From RFXV01 sp038150465 (GTDB lineage Bacteria; Bacteroidota; Bacteroidia; Flavobacteriales; Schleiferiaceae), in assembly GCA_038150465.1 (NCBI GenBank), contig JAYOTP010000002.1, positions 55,544-119,543 on the forward strand: DNA of 64,000 nucleotides, read 5' to 3'. The notes under the pieces were generated by a model. It had not been told where the DNA came from, did no database searches, and was given only the letters and a program-made list of their open reading frames with translations. Made by a program: the position numbers and the translations under genes. Of this stretch, positions 16,478-24,871 are shown piece after piece. Positions within the stretch are counted from its first letter, which is position 1, and every line of letters begins with the position of its first letter.

Positions 16478-18550
16478 TCAAGATAGCCCAAGATATCGTC
16501 TCCAAGTCCATTCAGTGGACAGAAGCAGAAGAAGGACAAAGAAGAGTGATTTCCAGTGGATCAGCTCTTTTTCCTCCTCGATCCATTCCATCACCGGACG
16601 CAGCTCCATCTGCGATCGCAAAAGATCTGGCGTGAGTTCAGAGAGCGCATAGGCCTTCCCTCCTGTCCTGCGGCTCAAGTTTCCCAAAAGAGCTGTATCG
16701 GCACCAAAAGTGAGTTGCTCCACCTCCGGACGGCTCACCTGAAAGCGGCCGCGATAGGAAAAGGTCTCTTCCCCCAGTTGAGCCATCAATTCGTAGCTGT
16801 AGGTCCCCTCCTTTTCCATGCGCTGCTCGATGTACTGTACATGGCCCCGGGTTCTGGCTTTCAGAGACATCTGCGCTCCATCCGGCCCGGTGACCATGGC
16901 CTGTACCCGTGCATTGCTGCTCCAGGATCCCGTCTCATCCCTCAGCCGCACTTCCGCTTTCCACGATGCGCCGCTGATGACCTCCTTCAAGGCATCCACG
17001 TTCCAGCGCTCATCGCTGGATTCGCTCTTTAAATAACGCAGCCAACTGCCCACCCAATCGTCAAAGGCCTCGGTCTGTTCAAATGTCCGGTACTCCTGGA
17101 AACGCCAGCGCCACAGACCTTTTGCCGAGGTGATCACCCACTTTCTGCCATCTGCTCCACGACCACTGCTCATGAGCGGATTTTCGCTGATCACTCCATT
17201 GATCCGCTGCCTGAGTTGCACATCCATTTGCTGGGTCCCGATCCACTTCCCAAAGGGCGCGGCAAGCGGAACGCCTTTCCCCAGTCTTTCTTCGTGCTGT
17301 TCAGACTGCCTGAAAGCGGAAAAGGACGCATCCAATGAGGCCATCACCTGATCGTCCGAACCGCCCTCAGGTTGAAAGCGAAGCGGCGATCTGAGCGGAG
17401 CCAGAGCACGCGCACTTTCCGCATAGCCCGCCAAATACCACACGGGCACCTTTCGCTCTGGCAGCAAGCGGCGCAATGAAGCGATGGCTGTTCGGCCCGG
17501 ATGTACAACCACCCAGATCCCCGACTCCGGACTGGGCACTTCGTTGCGTGCCATGTCCACATATTCCAGTTCATACGCCTCATACTCTTCCAAACTTTGG
17601 GCGATGGCCCGAACATCGGGATGTATGCGGTCGTAGATCAAGGCGACCAAATGGTCTTTTTTCACCACCTCGAAAGCTATGGGTGAGGTATTGTTCTCCT
17701 TGTTGATCTCTTCTGGCCCGGCGATCAACCGCAGTTGCCATTTTCGCTGCCCCAACTCCCTTCCGACCTGCGGGTACAAACTAAAACCGACCCCTGAACG
17801 AAGTTCCTCTGGGGCCCATTCCTTTCGCTCGAGTATTGCTCCGTCTTCATCCAAGAGTTCCAGAGCGACCGACTCCGACAGCGATGCTGTGGCCGATATC
17901 CTCCCGATCACCTCCAGTTGATTCCCACTTTCCGCTGTGGGGTTGTATCGGATATTGTTGAATTGTGCATCCGGTCCTTCAGGAGGGCTTCCTATACGGA
18001 CCGTGTGAACGGGAAAGGGAAAGTCCAAAAGGCCCGACAAGGGATCGGCGCCTCTGTTGACCTGCCCGTCCGAAAGCAATACCATTTCCTGTACCGTTGG
18101 ATCATTGGCGTACTGGTTCCTGCAGGCGGACAACAATGCATGAAGATCGGTCTGATCGCCATCGAAGCGGATCGGTTCCTGCAGCGTCTGAACTTCCGAA
18201 GAAAAGCCCATTTCTATGGACGCCACATCGGTGAATTGCTCTTTGAGCCGCTGGATCCGATCGTTGAGCTCCGTTGCGTCCAGGCCCTGGTCCAGCATAC
18301 TCTTGCTCTGATCGATGGCCCATAAGATGCGTGGCTCCTTTCGCTCAGCGGCCTGCTGCCTCCATTGGGGCCGGAACATCAGCAATAAAAGGATGAGGAC
18401 ACTGCCTGAACGCAATGCCAGCAGGGCGTACCGTTGAAAATTGGAAAGTTCCCTGTTCTCTGGTCCCTTCCTGTAGGACCCATACACCAGCAATGGGGCC
18501 AGCAACAAAAAGAGGTAGCTGTACCAGGCCGGTTCGGGAAAATGGATCAC
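16478..18550 (-). CDS. Von Willebrand factor A-domain membrane protein
   Basis: A 690-residue protein with a BatA-like N-terminus: two membrane helices (about 5-20 and 40-60), then a von Willebrand A domain with the metal-ion-dependent adhesion motif DQSKS and a second acidic loop LLSDGQVNRGADP. The remaining 450 residues are periplasmic, with beta-rich domains and a GATase-like segment (IWVVVHPGRTAIASLRRLLPE), ending in another transmembrane helix (SLFFVLLLLLSTEW). I start it at GTG 18550, 19 bases after the fabG stop; an ATG at 18595 inside fabG gives an unlikely N-terminus. The role is unknown; related Bacteroidota proteins are membrane scaffolds or stress-related. Confidence 0.88.
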   Translation of the reverse strand: MIHFPEPAWYSYLFLLLAPLLVYGSYRKGPENRELSNFQRYALLALRSGSVLILLLLMFRPQWRQQAAERKEPRILWAIDQSKSMLDQGLDATELNDRIQRLKEQFTDVASIEMGFSSEVQTLQEPIRFDGDQTDLHALLSACRNQYANDPTVQEMVLLSDGQVNRGADPLSGLLDFPFPVHTVRIGSPPEGPDAQFNNIRYNPTAESGNQLEVIGRISATASLSESVALELLDEDGAILERKEWAPEELRSGVGFSLYPQVGRELGQRKWQLRLIAGPEEINKENNTSPIAFEVVKKDHLVALIYDRIHPDVRAIAQSLEEYEAYELEYVDMARNEVPSPESGIWVVVHPGRTAIASLRRLLPERKVPVWYLAGYAESARALAPLRSPLRFQPEGGSDDQVMASLDASFSAFRQSEQHEERLGKGVPLAAPFGKWIGTQQMDVQLRQRINGVISENPLMSSGRGADGRKWVITSAKGLWRWRFQEYRTFEQTEAFDDWVGSWLRYLKSESSDERWNVDALKEVISGASWKAEVRLRDETGSWSSNARVQAMVTGPDGAQMSLKARTRGHVQYIEQRMEKEGTYSYELMAQLGEETFSYRGRFQVSRPEVEQLTFGADTALLGNLSRRTGGKAYALSELTPDLLRSQMELRPVMEWIEEEKELIHWKSLFFVLLLLLSTEWTWRRYLGLS

Positions 18551-18569
18551 AAGTGCTGGTTTTGGCCGA

Positions 18570-19316
18570 TCAGGTGAGCATGGCACCGCACACATTCAGC
18601 ACCTGTCCGCTGATGTAGGTACTCATGTCCGAGGCTAAGAACACACAGGCGTCCGCCACTTCGTCGGGCGATCCGCCTCTTTTCATGGGGATGCCATCGC
18701 GCCAGCCCTGCACAGTGGCCTCGTCCAGACGATCGGTCATTTCCGTTTCAATGAATCCGGGTGCCAGCGCATTACAGCGAATATTTCTTGAACCCAGTTC
18801 GAGCGCCGTGGATTTGGTAAAACCAATGATGCCTGCCTTGGAGGCCGCATAATTCGCCTGGCCCGCATTTCCCTTCACTCCAACCACCGAGCTGATGTTG
18901 ATGATGCTGCCCGCTTTCTGCTTCATCATCGGGCGGATCACAGCCTTTGTGGTATTGAAGATGGAATTCAAATTCACCTTCAGCACGCGATCGAAATCTT
19001 CTTCGCTCATGCGCATCAGCAGATTGTCTTTGGTGATGCCAGCGTTGTTGACCAGAACATCGAGCGTTCCAAAAGCCTTCAGACTCTCAGCGATCAATTC
19101 CTGGGCCGCCTCAAAGTCGGAGGCATCCGAGCGCACTGCCAGGACCTGTCCGCCAAATGCAGCCAATTCCTCTTCCAATGCCTGAGCCTGTTCCACACTG
19201 CTCAAATACGTGAAGGCCACATCTGCTCCTTCCTTTGCAAATTTGAGGGCAATGGACCTTCCGATCCCCTTACTGGCCCCAGTGACCAATGTTTTCTTTC
19301 CTGCGAGTAATCCCAT
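18570..19316 (-). CDS. fabG: 3-oxoacyl-[acyl-carrier-protein] reductase
   Basis: FabG reduces 3-oxoacyl-ACP with NADPH in fatty acid elongation. The 248-residue short-chain dehydrogenase has the cofactor loop TGASKGIG (about 13-20), NNAGITKDNLLMRM (an extended NAG motif of FabG proteins), the catalytic Ser in NISSVVGVKGN and the Tyr-x-x-x-Lys pair in YAASKAG, and ends with ISGQVLNVCGAML. The length is exactly typical. The start directly abuts the stop of the outer-membrane-type gene at 19317, and the vWA gene begins 19 bases downstream, so all are probably co-transcribed. Confidence 0.97.
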   Translation of the reverse strand: MGLLAGKKTLVTGASKGIGRSIALKFAKEGADVAFTYLSSVEQAQALEEELAAFGGQVLAVRSDASDFEAAQELIAESLKAFGTLDVLVNNAGITKDNLLMRMSEEDFDRVLKVNLNSIFNTTKAVIRPMMKQKAGSIINISSVVGVKGNAGQANYAASKAGIIGFTKSTALELGSRNIRCNALAPGFIETEMTDRLDEATVQGWRDGIPMKRGGSPDEVADACVFLASDMSTYISGQVLNVCGAMLT

Positions 19317-20009
19317 TTATTCCCAATTATATTCGATTCCCAATCCCCACTCGAACCCTCGGTAATCCAGTTGCACATCCGGCAGGTCGATCGAAAGATC
19401 CACCGGAACATCGTTCATGCTCACTCCGACCGCATTCCCTGTGATCGGCGCAGGACTCCGTCCTTCATACCAAGAGAAGCTGCAAGCTACTTCAACCCGC
19501 TCAAAAAGCGGTGCCTTTACACAAAGAGTTCCCAAGGCGCCAAAGGTGTTTCCCTGTGCGATCTCGGCTTTTGTCTGCATCGCCCGCCAATCCCCGGACC
19601 ATTGGACCAGGCCCTCTGCCAAATGGTCCTGCCGTATCCCATAGGTGCTGTTCAGGGCCAGAAACGCCCCAAACTTGGTTTCGATGCTCCATCTACCTAC
19701 GGGCCATTTGCCCTTCAACTGCAGAGGGAGAATGAAACTGTCAAAAGAACCGGTGAGCGCTTTGTTCAGGGCAAATGGAAGGCCATCGGCGGACAGTCCC
19801 GCCATTCGGTACCAACTCAGACCGGTTTCCACCCCCCAGTATTCTTTCTCATAGAGCGCTCCGCGAAGAGAAAGAGGTGGGATCGCTGGAGACATCGGAG
19901 CATCCACAGGAAAAAAAAGAGAGGTGCCGAACTGAAGTTTCTGAGCAGGCAGCGAACAAGTGGCTCCAAAGAGCAGAATGCACACAGTTATGGCTGCCTT
20001 GTGGGGCAC
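19317..20009 (-). CDS. Predicted outer-membrane or exported beta protein
   Basis: A 230-residue protein with a signal peptide (KAAITVCILLFGATCSLPAQ, cleaved near residue 22). The rest has alternating aromatic strands such as YWGVETGLSWYRMAG, WSIETKFGAFLALNS and FEWGLGIEYNWE, which end in an aromatic residue-rich terminus as in small outer-membrane beta-barrels of Bacteroidota. No catalytic motif is recognised. The start is GTG at 20009, two bases after the SPOR gene's stop, and the stop abuts fabG. I cannot assign a function; an OmpW- or PorT-like barrel is the closest structural guess. Confidence 0.7.
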   Translation of the reverse strand: MPHKAAITVCILLFGATCSLPAQKLQFGTSLFFPVDAPMSPAIPPLSLRGALYEKEYWGVETGLSWYRMAGLSADGLPFALNKALTGSFDSFILPLQLKGKWPVGRWSIETKFGAFLALNSTYGIRQDHLAEGLVQWSGDWRAMQTKAEIAQGNTFGALGTLCVKAPLFERVEVACSFSWYEGRSPAPITGNAVGVSMNDVPVDLSIDLPDVQLDYRGFEWGLGIEYNWE

Positions 20010-20011
20010 TG

Positions 20012-20581
20012 TCAGCCTCCCATTGATTCCTCTATGGTCTGCCGCACCCCGTCGTTCATGGCAAGCAGCCAGGCATTCTTGAATCCGATCTGCCGCAAAG
20101 ACTCCATGAAGGCCTCCGCGCGCTCCACATCACGAAAGGCGCCGAGGGTGTATTTCCAGAAACCATCTTCGTAACGCGTACGGAAGTTCAGGTTCTCGCC
20201 GTCGAACATGCTCATATCGACTTCTTCATAGGCGCCGATCTGAACAAAATACCAGACACCCTGGCCAAAGTATCCGCTGGAATCCATATCGCCGTAGGCC
20301 GACTGGTCGATCATGTGGACATTGCGCAGGCTGTCGATCTCCATTTGCATGGCCTTGATCTGCTCCGATGTAAGCTCCGGGGCAGACAGGCCGAACCGAC
20401 TGAACCAAAATCCAGCGAAAGCAACCAGAAGGATCAGGGCCGCCCAGAACCCGGCACGGTACACCGTCAGAGATGCATTCCCATCGTTGGCAGTATCCGT
20501 GGAGGAGCGGCTCTTCAGCGCGTCCAATTCACTTTGCAAGCGATCGATCTTCTCCTGTGCGTGTCTTGGGATGTAGCTCAT
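20012..20581 (-). CDS. SPOR-domain membrane protein
   Basis: A 189-residue protein with an N-terminal coiled coil (AQEKIDRLQSELDALKSR), one transmembrane helix (AGFWAALILLVAFAGFWFS, about 43-61), a periplasmic linker, and a C-terminal SPOR-like repeat from about residue 108 (WYFVQIGAYEEVDMSMF, then FWKYTLGAFRDVERAEAFMESLRQIGFKNAWLLAM). SPOR domains bind denuded glycan at division septa, so a cell-envelope role is likely. The start overlaps the CobT-like gene's stop by ATGA (20578-20581). Its place behind B12 uptake genes has no obvious functional link. Confidence 0.85.
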   Translation of the reverse strand: MSYIPRHAQEKIDRLQSELDALKSRSSTDTANDGNASLTVYRAGFWAALILLVAFAGFWFSRFGLSAPELTSEQIKAMQMEIDSLRNVHMIDQSAYGDMDSSGYFGQGVWYFVQIGAYEEVDMSMFDGENLNFRTRYEDGFWKYTLGAFRDVERAEAFMESLRQIGFKNAWLLAMNDGVRQTIEESMGG

Positions 20582-21555
20582 GGCATCTGAGAAAAAGGTA
20601 GGCTCGAATGTAAGTGAAACAGGGCCAACCGCTGACCGCTGAGCGAGGGAGAATGCGACCGAGATGTGAACACTGCAGGCAGACCAAATGCCTCGCTGTT
20701 CTCCTCTGTCCAGGAAGAAGGGGCCGATTGGGTCGCAGTCACATACTGGGCACTGCCCGGCTGTATGAGTTCAGCCAAATAAGCAGCTGCAAATCCCTCC
20801 AGTCCACCGACGAGTGTGAAGCGTCCCTCGGAGGCCATTCCCGCAATGAAACCGGTCAGAAAAGCCAGATCGTATCCGCCAAAAAAGGTGAGTGAGGTAA
20901 AGGCACCCCTGCTCATCGGATGCCGACGCAATGCCTTTTGGGCCACGTAGACCACGGCCTCGATACGGTCCGTGTCGAGGAGCGGTTTCAGCGACTCCTC
21001 CAGACGCACAGAAGCGTGAATGTAGAGTTGCATGGCGGCAAAGATGCAAGTGGACGGATTCATCAAACGAACACCTGCCCACAAGCTGCCCTTTAAGGCT
21101 TCCCATTCAGCGAGCCTGCGGCCCTTGTCGAATGCCGAACGGCACTCTGCGCTGGTCATGGATGGTTGATGGTAGGGGTTCCGGCTTCCAAAGCCCACGG
21201 TGCGTTCCATGATGGAAGCCCTGTGGAGCCAATAGTTGATCGATGCTCCTGGTTCATGCCACCCCCCGAGATCCACGAGGTATTCCTCGAGTTTTTCGCC
21301 ACCGAATTCCTCACGCAATTGATCGCGGTCAAGATGTTCCAACAACTGACTCAATGTTCCCGATTCCCATCCAAGCCATTCACGCTGTATGTCGTGATCG
21401 GTCAACAAATGATACGCCCGCAGCCGCCAGGGCGACATGGGCTGCTCGGACTGAAGGCGGGCCGCCCACTCCAGCTGATCCTCCAAACGCGGAACAGCGG
21501 CGGCATCCATACCCAGTCGGGTCTTCAGGTCCAGTATGTTGAGTTCTTCATTCAA
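20578..21555 (-). CDS. Divergent CobT-like protein lacking catalytic motifs
   Basis: A 325-residue protein that resembles nicotinate-nucleotide:dimethylbenzimidazole phosphoribosyltransferase (CobT), the enzyme that activates the lower ligand of cobalamin. The similarity is clearest in SMTSAECRSAFDKGRRLAEW (CobT PAMT.EE...G), GGYDLAFLTGFIAGMASEG and VGGLEGFAAAYLAELIQPG (CobT GG.D.A.LAG..L.A and DG...AAA...). The GEMGIGNTT signature is replaced by GVRLMNPST, and the C-terminal Gly-Glu-Gly motif that carries the catalytic glutamate is absent (SPSLSGQRLALF). It starts with TTG at 21555, overlapping the BtuG-like stop as TTGA. A lower-ligand-binding or regulatory pseudoenzyme is my best reading; the family call itself is moderately sure. 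Confidence 0.7.
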   Translation of the reverse strand: MNEELNILDLKTRLGMDAAAVPRLEDQLEWAARLQSEQPMSPWRLRAYHLLTDHDIQREWLGWESGTLSQLLEHLDRDQLREEFGGEKLEEYLVDLGGWHEPGASINYWLHRASIMERTVGFGSRNPYHQPSMTSAECRSAFDKGRRLAEWEALKGSLWAGVRLMNPSTCIFAAMQLYIHASVRLEESLKPLLDTDRIEAVVYVAQKALRRHPMSRGAFTSLTFFGGYDLAFLTGFIAGMASEGRFTLVGGLEGFAAAYLAELIQPGSAQYVTATQSAPSSWTEENSEAFGLPAVFTSRSHSPSLSGQRLALFHLHSSLPFSQMP

Positions 21556-22631
21556 TGAAAGACGAAATCTGTTGGTATGAGCCCGACCTGCACGCTGTCG
21601 ACCAGTGACATGTCCGATCCAAAGCGTATCATATAACCGGGCACATCGAAAGATAGCGCATTTCCCGCTACGATCTGCCCACGGATGGGGTCGTGATCCA
21701 GCGAATAATAACTGCCCTTTTTCAATTCAAAAAAGCTCCCAGGAGCAGACAGGTCCATGGCCATGATGCTTCCTCCGTAGGCGTTATTCAAAAAACAGAG
21801 GCGGTTGTTTTGCTGGTCATGGATGAGTTCGCCCGGATGCCCTATCGCAAGGTCGATCGGATATTCCGAGAGGATCTGCCCGTCGGCATCCATTTCGATG
21901 AGCTTTCCCTGAGTGTCGTTGGCCGGATCGCTCCAGTCGGCATAACCCGAGCATAGCACCCAGATACGGCCCTGTATGACTTGCAGGCTGTTGGGCTGAT
22001 CGCCAAGGACCATCTGCCCCATCACGCTGTCCGAAGCTGTGTGGATGATGTGCACCGTAGAATCCCGACCAAATCCTCCGGAATTCAAGACATAGAGTCG
22101 GTCACCAAGCACGGCCATGCGTTCCGGCCCCACACCCACATCGAAGCTTTGGCTCAGTGACAGGTCGGATGCATTCAGCACAAAGACTTTGTCCGTGGCC
22201 CAGTCGGTGGCTGCCACCCGTCCATCGGACAGCCCCTGCACATAACGCGGAGACCCGAGCAATTGAGTAGAACGCAGGGCATTCAAAGTGCCTTTTTGGA
22301 CGACTTCGATCCTCCCGCTCAGATTGGCCACGATGTACAATTCATCCCCGACCAGTTCCGCACTTTGCAGCACCGATCCCAAGGGAAATCCATTGGCCAG
22401 AAAAAAGGCTTCATTCACCACTTGCCCATCTTCATCCACATGACTGAGCGAGCCGCTGCCCGAGGTGAACGGCCCTTCGTTCACGACAAATGTGCCGGAG
22501 GCATAGGGGTCCGTGGGGGCAGGCAATGGATCGTTGTCGTTTTCCTCGCAGGCAACAAGCAACAGTGCAGCCAGGCAAATGGGTAAGCATGCCGCTGTCC
22601 ATTTTGCTCTTTTAATGAATGTACTCTTCAT
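21552..22631 (-). CDS. BtuG-like cobalamin-binding surface lipoprotein (DUF5074 propeller)
   Basis: A 359-residue beta-propeller lipoprotein. The signal sequence LPICLAALLLVACEEND has a lipobox Cys near residue 28. Then come repeated blades with patterns such as GDRLYVLNSGG, ADGQILSEYPID and GLSDGRVAATDWATDKVFVLN, the YncE/DUF5074 type. In Bacteroides, the surface propeller lipoprotein BtuG binds B12 with extreme affinity and hands it to BtuB; the same gene order (TonB receptor then propeller, ATGA-overlapped at 22628-22631, behind a cobalamin riboswitch) supports that role here. The direct evidence for B12 binding is only the context. Confidence 0.86.
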   Translation of the reverse strand: MKSTFIKRAKWTAACLPICLAALLLVACEENDNDPLPAPTDPYASGTFVVNEGPFTSGSGSLSHVDEDGQVVNEAFFLANGFPLGSVLQSAELVGDELYIVANLSGRIEVVQKGTLNALRSTQLLGSPRYVQGLSDGRVAATDWATDKVFVLNASDLSLSQSFDVGVGPERMAVLGDRLYVLNSGGFGRDSTVHIIHTASDSVMGQMVLGDQPNSLQVIQGRIWVLCSGYADWSDPANDTQGKLIEMDADGQILSEYPIDLAIGHPGELIHDQQNNRLCFLNNAYGGSIMAMDLSAPGSFFELKKGSYYSLDHDPIRGQIVAGNALSFDVPGYMIRFGSDMSLVDSVQVGLIPTDFVFH

Positions 22632-24469
22632 TTTGGGTTGTTTTTATGTGAAATGCGATAAACCAGTCGGAGCCTGTAGTTTCTGCCGGGCATGGGCATG
22701 TGCGGCTGATAGGCATAGGCAGCATCGAAAAGATTGAGAACGGAGAGTGAAAGCGAAAACCGCTGTCTTTTGAACCGAATGTCCTGTCCGAGCGACAGAT
22801 CGTAGACCGACAGTCCGTCAAGCCGCCCCAATGTTCCTCCGTTGCTGAATTGATTCCAATCACTGGTTTCCTGAGCACTCAACCTCATATGCGTACGTCG
22901 ATAGGCCAAATGGCCTTGCATGCGCAGCCGATGCTCCGGGAAACCGGGCGTCTGCACCTGCCCATTTCCATTGTCGCGAACCCCTTGGGTGTATTGATAG
23001 GCCAATTCCATCGACCCTTTCCAGCTTTTGCCCTGAACAGCCGTCCCGAACGAAGCCTCCACTCCTTTACCCGAACTGGATCGAATGTTTTCAGGAGACC
23101 AGAAGCTCGTCTCTGTGGGTAGCCAGACGATCATGTCCTCGATGGAATAGAAAAATCCGCCTACCCTCAAATGGCCCTTCCAAGCATCGGAAAAAGTGTG
23201 CTCCTTTCGGAACTCAAGCTCGAACAGATTTCCATTTTCGCTCTTCAATTCAGGGTTTCCGCCATTGAACCAATAGAGATCGTTCATTCCCGGGCGCCGG
23301 TTCACCTGGTCGAATCGCATCTTCATCTCCATGCCTGAAAAAGGGAACAAAAGGGAAGCGTGCAGGGCAGGCAAGATCGCTCCGTCCGTTGCATGGTCGA
23401 TCCGGCCGCGCAGCTGAAGATCTCCTTCATCCAAAAATGCATAGCGATAACGAAGGGCTCCGATCCACTGATTCCGCTTTCCTGCCTTCTCGAATCCATA
23501 GACCGAAACGTGCAGCAGATCCGAACTCAGATCCAGACGGCTCTTCTCAGAGAGGGCCATTCCCTTCTGCAAACGGGCCATCAGCGTGTGTGCGGCATTG
23601 AAATCATAGAGCGAAGCTGAGCGATTCCTGTAGTCGCCATCCTCATGGAACCAGGCCAACTGAAGCTGCATGTCCTTTTCCCTGTAACGAATGAACTGCC
23701 GAAGGAACAGATCGCGCTGTCTTTGTCCCTGGGAGATCTGCTCCACATTTCCAGCCACGCCCTGATCTTGTTGCTGATACCAAAAAGAAGCATCCAGCCA
23801 ACCTTCACCCGCTTTTCGGCTGAGGCTGTATTTGGCCATATCCTGGCGGAAGTCCGCATCGCTCCTCTTGTGGCGCTCACCCCGGGCATTCAGATAGATG
23901 AAATCGTTATCTGCCTGGGTGCGTCCCCATTGCAGCCGGTGGACCCATGCTCCGGATCGCCATGCGGTTGAAACATTCGATGACCAAAACCCAAAGCTTC
24001 CCGCTGCGGAATGAAGCGTGAGCCATTCGGTAGGATCGGCAGATTCATTCTGAAGATGCAGCACTCCGCCGGCGGCATTCGACCCCTGCATGCCCAGTGA
24101 TGATCCCTCGCCAAAGGAGATGTGACCAAATGCATGTCCGGATACAGCACTTAGATCGGCCACCCCAAGAGCAGGCGAATTGATGGGCAGACCCTCCCAC
24201 ATGATGCGTGTATGTGCAGCTGGAAGGCCGCGGAAGGAAAGTTGCGCATAAGCGCCAGGCAGCGCAGTACGTATCCAAAGCCGGGTCTGGTTCTGCAATT
24301 GACGGGAAAGTAAATCTCCCATTCTGGATCCGGAAATGGACGACAAAGAATCTCTGTTCTCCTGCCCGTCATAGAGCCGGGAGGCAGTGACCATTACTTC
24401 CTGCAGATCCTGAGCATGGAGTCCGCTCAGTTGCAAAAAGCCAAATACGATCCAGCAGCGGGTGCGCAT
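22628..24469 (-). CDS. btuB: TonB-dependent cobalamin receptor
   Basis: A 613-residue outer-membrane TonB-dependent receptor. It has a signal peptide (cleaved after about residue 19), an early TonB-box-like region (DLQEVMVTASR, about 21-31), a plug domain (LWIRTALPGAYAQLSFRGLPAAHTRIMWEGLPIN) and then a 22-strand-type barrel with repeated aromatic strands, ending NYRLRLVYRISHKNNPK. It is directly preceded by a cobalamin riboswitch, so the likely ligand is vitamin B12 or another corrinoid. No TonB carboxypeptidase-like N-terminal domain of the SusC type is present. The downstream BtuG-like lipoprotein overlaps its stop by ATGA. Confidence 0.92.
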   Translation of the reverse strand: MRTRCWIVFGFLQLSGLHAQDLQEVMVTASRLYDGQENRDSLSSISGSRMGDLLSRQLQNQTRLWIRTALPGAYAQLSFRGLPAAHTRIMWEGLPINSPALGVADLSAVSGHAFGHISFGEGSSLGMQGSNAAGGVLHLQNESADPTEWLTLHSAAGSFGFWSSNVSTAWRSGAWVHRLQWGRTQADNDFIYLNARGERHKRSDADFRQDMAKYSLSRKAGEGWLDASFWYQQQDQGVAGNVEQISQGQRQRDLFLRQFIRYREKDMQLQLAWFHEDGDYRNRSASLYDFNAAHTLMARLQKGMALSEKSRLDLSSDLLHVSVYGFEKAGKRNQWIGALRYRYAFLDEGDLQLRGRIDHATDGAILPALHASLLFPFSGMEMKMRFDQVNRRPGMNDLYWFNGGNPELKSENGNLFELEFRKEHTFSDAWKGHLRVGGFFYSIEDMIVWLPTETSFWSPENIRSSSGKGVEASFGTAVQGKSWKGSMELAYQYTQGVRDNGNGQVQTPGFPEHRLRMQGHLAYRRTHMRLSAQETSDWNQFSNGGTLGRLDGLSVYDLSLGQDIRFKRQRFSLSLSVLNLFDAAYAYQPHMPMPGRNYRLRLVYRISHKNNPK

Positions 24470-24480
24470 GATCTGGAATT

Positions 24481-24498
24481 GCCTTTGGTCCCGAAGGC
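24481..24498 (-). promoter_or_regulatory. Possible riboswitch expression-platform hairpin
   Basis: Between the B12 box and the btuB start the minus strand has GCCTT, a loop of eight bases, then AAGGC, ending 11 bases before the ATG. A hairpin this close to the start could hide the ribosome entry region when the riboswitch is bound. Whether it is the true platform is inference. Confidence 0.4.
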
Positions 24499-24518
24499 TT
24501 CATCCTCAGTTGTTTTTT

Positions 24519-24668
24519 GGGCAGGTCTTCTGGCTTGGCCCCTGTCTTTCTCCTTCCCGATGGAATATCAGTGGATCGATCGAAAGCAGTTCAGGACCTT
24601 ACAGCTGCGGGCACAGCTCCTGACTTGAACAGGATTCCCTTTTCATCGCCTCGCGGCGAACCCATTGG
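24519..24668 (-). promoter_or_regulatory. Cobalamin (vitamin B12) riboswitch
   Basis: On the minus strand this has the cobalamin riboswitch core in order: AAAAGGGAAT, then CAAGTCAGGAGCTGTGCC with CGCAGCTGTAAGG, then CCACTGATATTC with CGGGAAGG, and the B12 box GCCAAGCCAGAAGACCTGCC at 24520-24540. Binding of adenosylcobalamin or a related corrinoid would reduce expression of the following btuB-btuG genes. The promoter box TAGCTTTG at 24670-24677 sits right at its 5' edge, so transcription would start with the aptamer. Exact aptamer edges are estimated. Confidence 0.93.
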
Positions 24669-24669
24669 A

Positions 24670-24677
24670 CAAAGCTA
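24670..24677 (-). promoter_or_regulatory. -7 promoter box for the riboswitch-btuB transcript
   Basis: The minus strand reads TAGCTTTG, a TAnnTTTG match. The start site expected about seven bases on falls at the start of the cobalamin aptamer, which supports the promoter. Confidence 0.6.
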
Positions 24678-24733
24678 CATCAACAGTAAGCTGATGGAGG
24701 GAACTTTTTGATGCTTTTTTCATTATTCCCTAC

Positions 24734-24871
24734 ATGCCTCGCAAACCGCTGCCTCAAAAGATCTGCGTCACCTGCCAAAAGCCCTACAGCTGGCGCAAGA
24801 AGTGGGAGAAGAACTGGGACGAAGTGCGGTATTGCTCAGAGCGCTGCAGGAAGAACAAGAACAGCTTATGA
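24734..24871 (+). CDS. DUF2256 small zinc-ribbon-like protein
   Basis: A 45-residue protein, MPRKPLPQKICVTCQKPYS onward, with four cysteines in two pairs (Cys11-Cys14 and Cys34-Cys38) and many Lys, Arg and Trp residues. It matches DUF2256, a tiny family usually found beside cryptochrome/photolyase genes. The four Cys suggest one zinc site. Its stop overlaps the ATG of the cryptochrome as ATGA at 24868-24871, so the pair is translationally coupled. The function is unknown; a partner or chaperone role for the cryptochrome has only context as support. Confidence 0.88.
   Translation: MPRKPLPQKICVTCQKPYSWRKKWEKNWDEVRYCSERCRKNKNSL

Noticed and set aside
15561..16652. A 363-residue rightward frame
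   Set aside because: Antisense shadow of the prohibitin-like gene, which has clear SPFH motifs; GC-rich codon use creates such long shadows.
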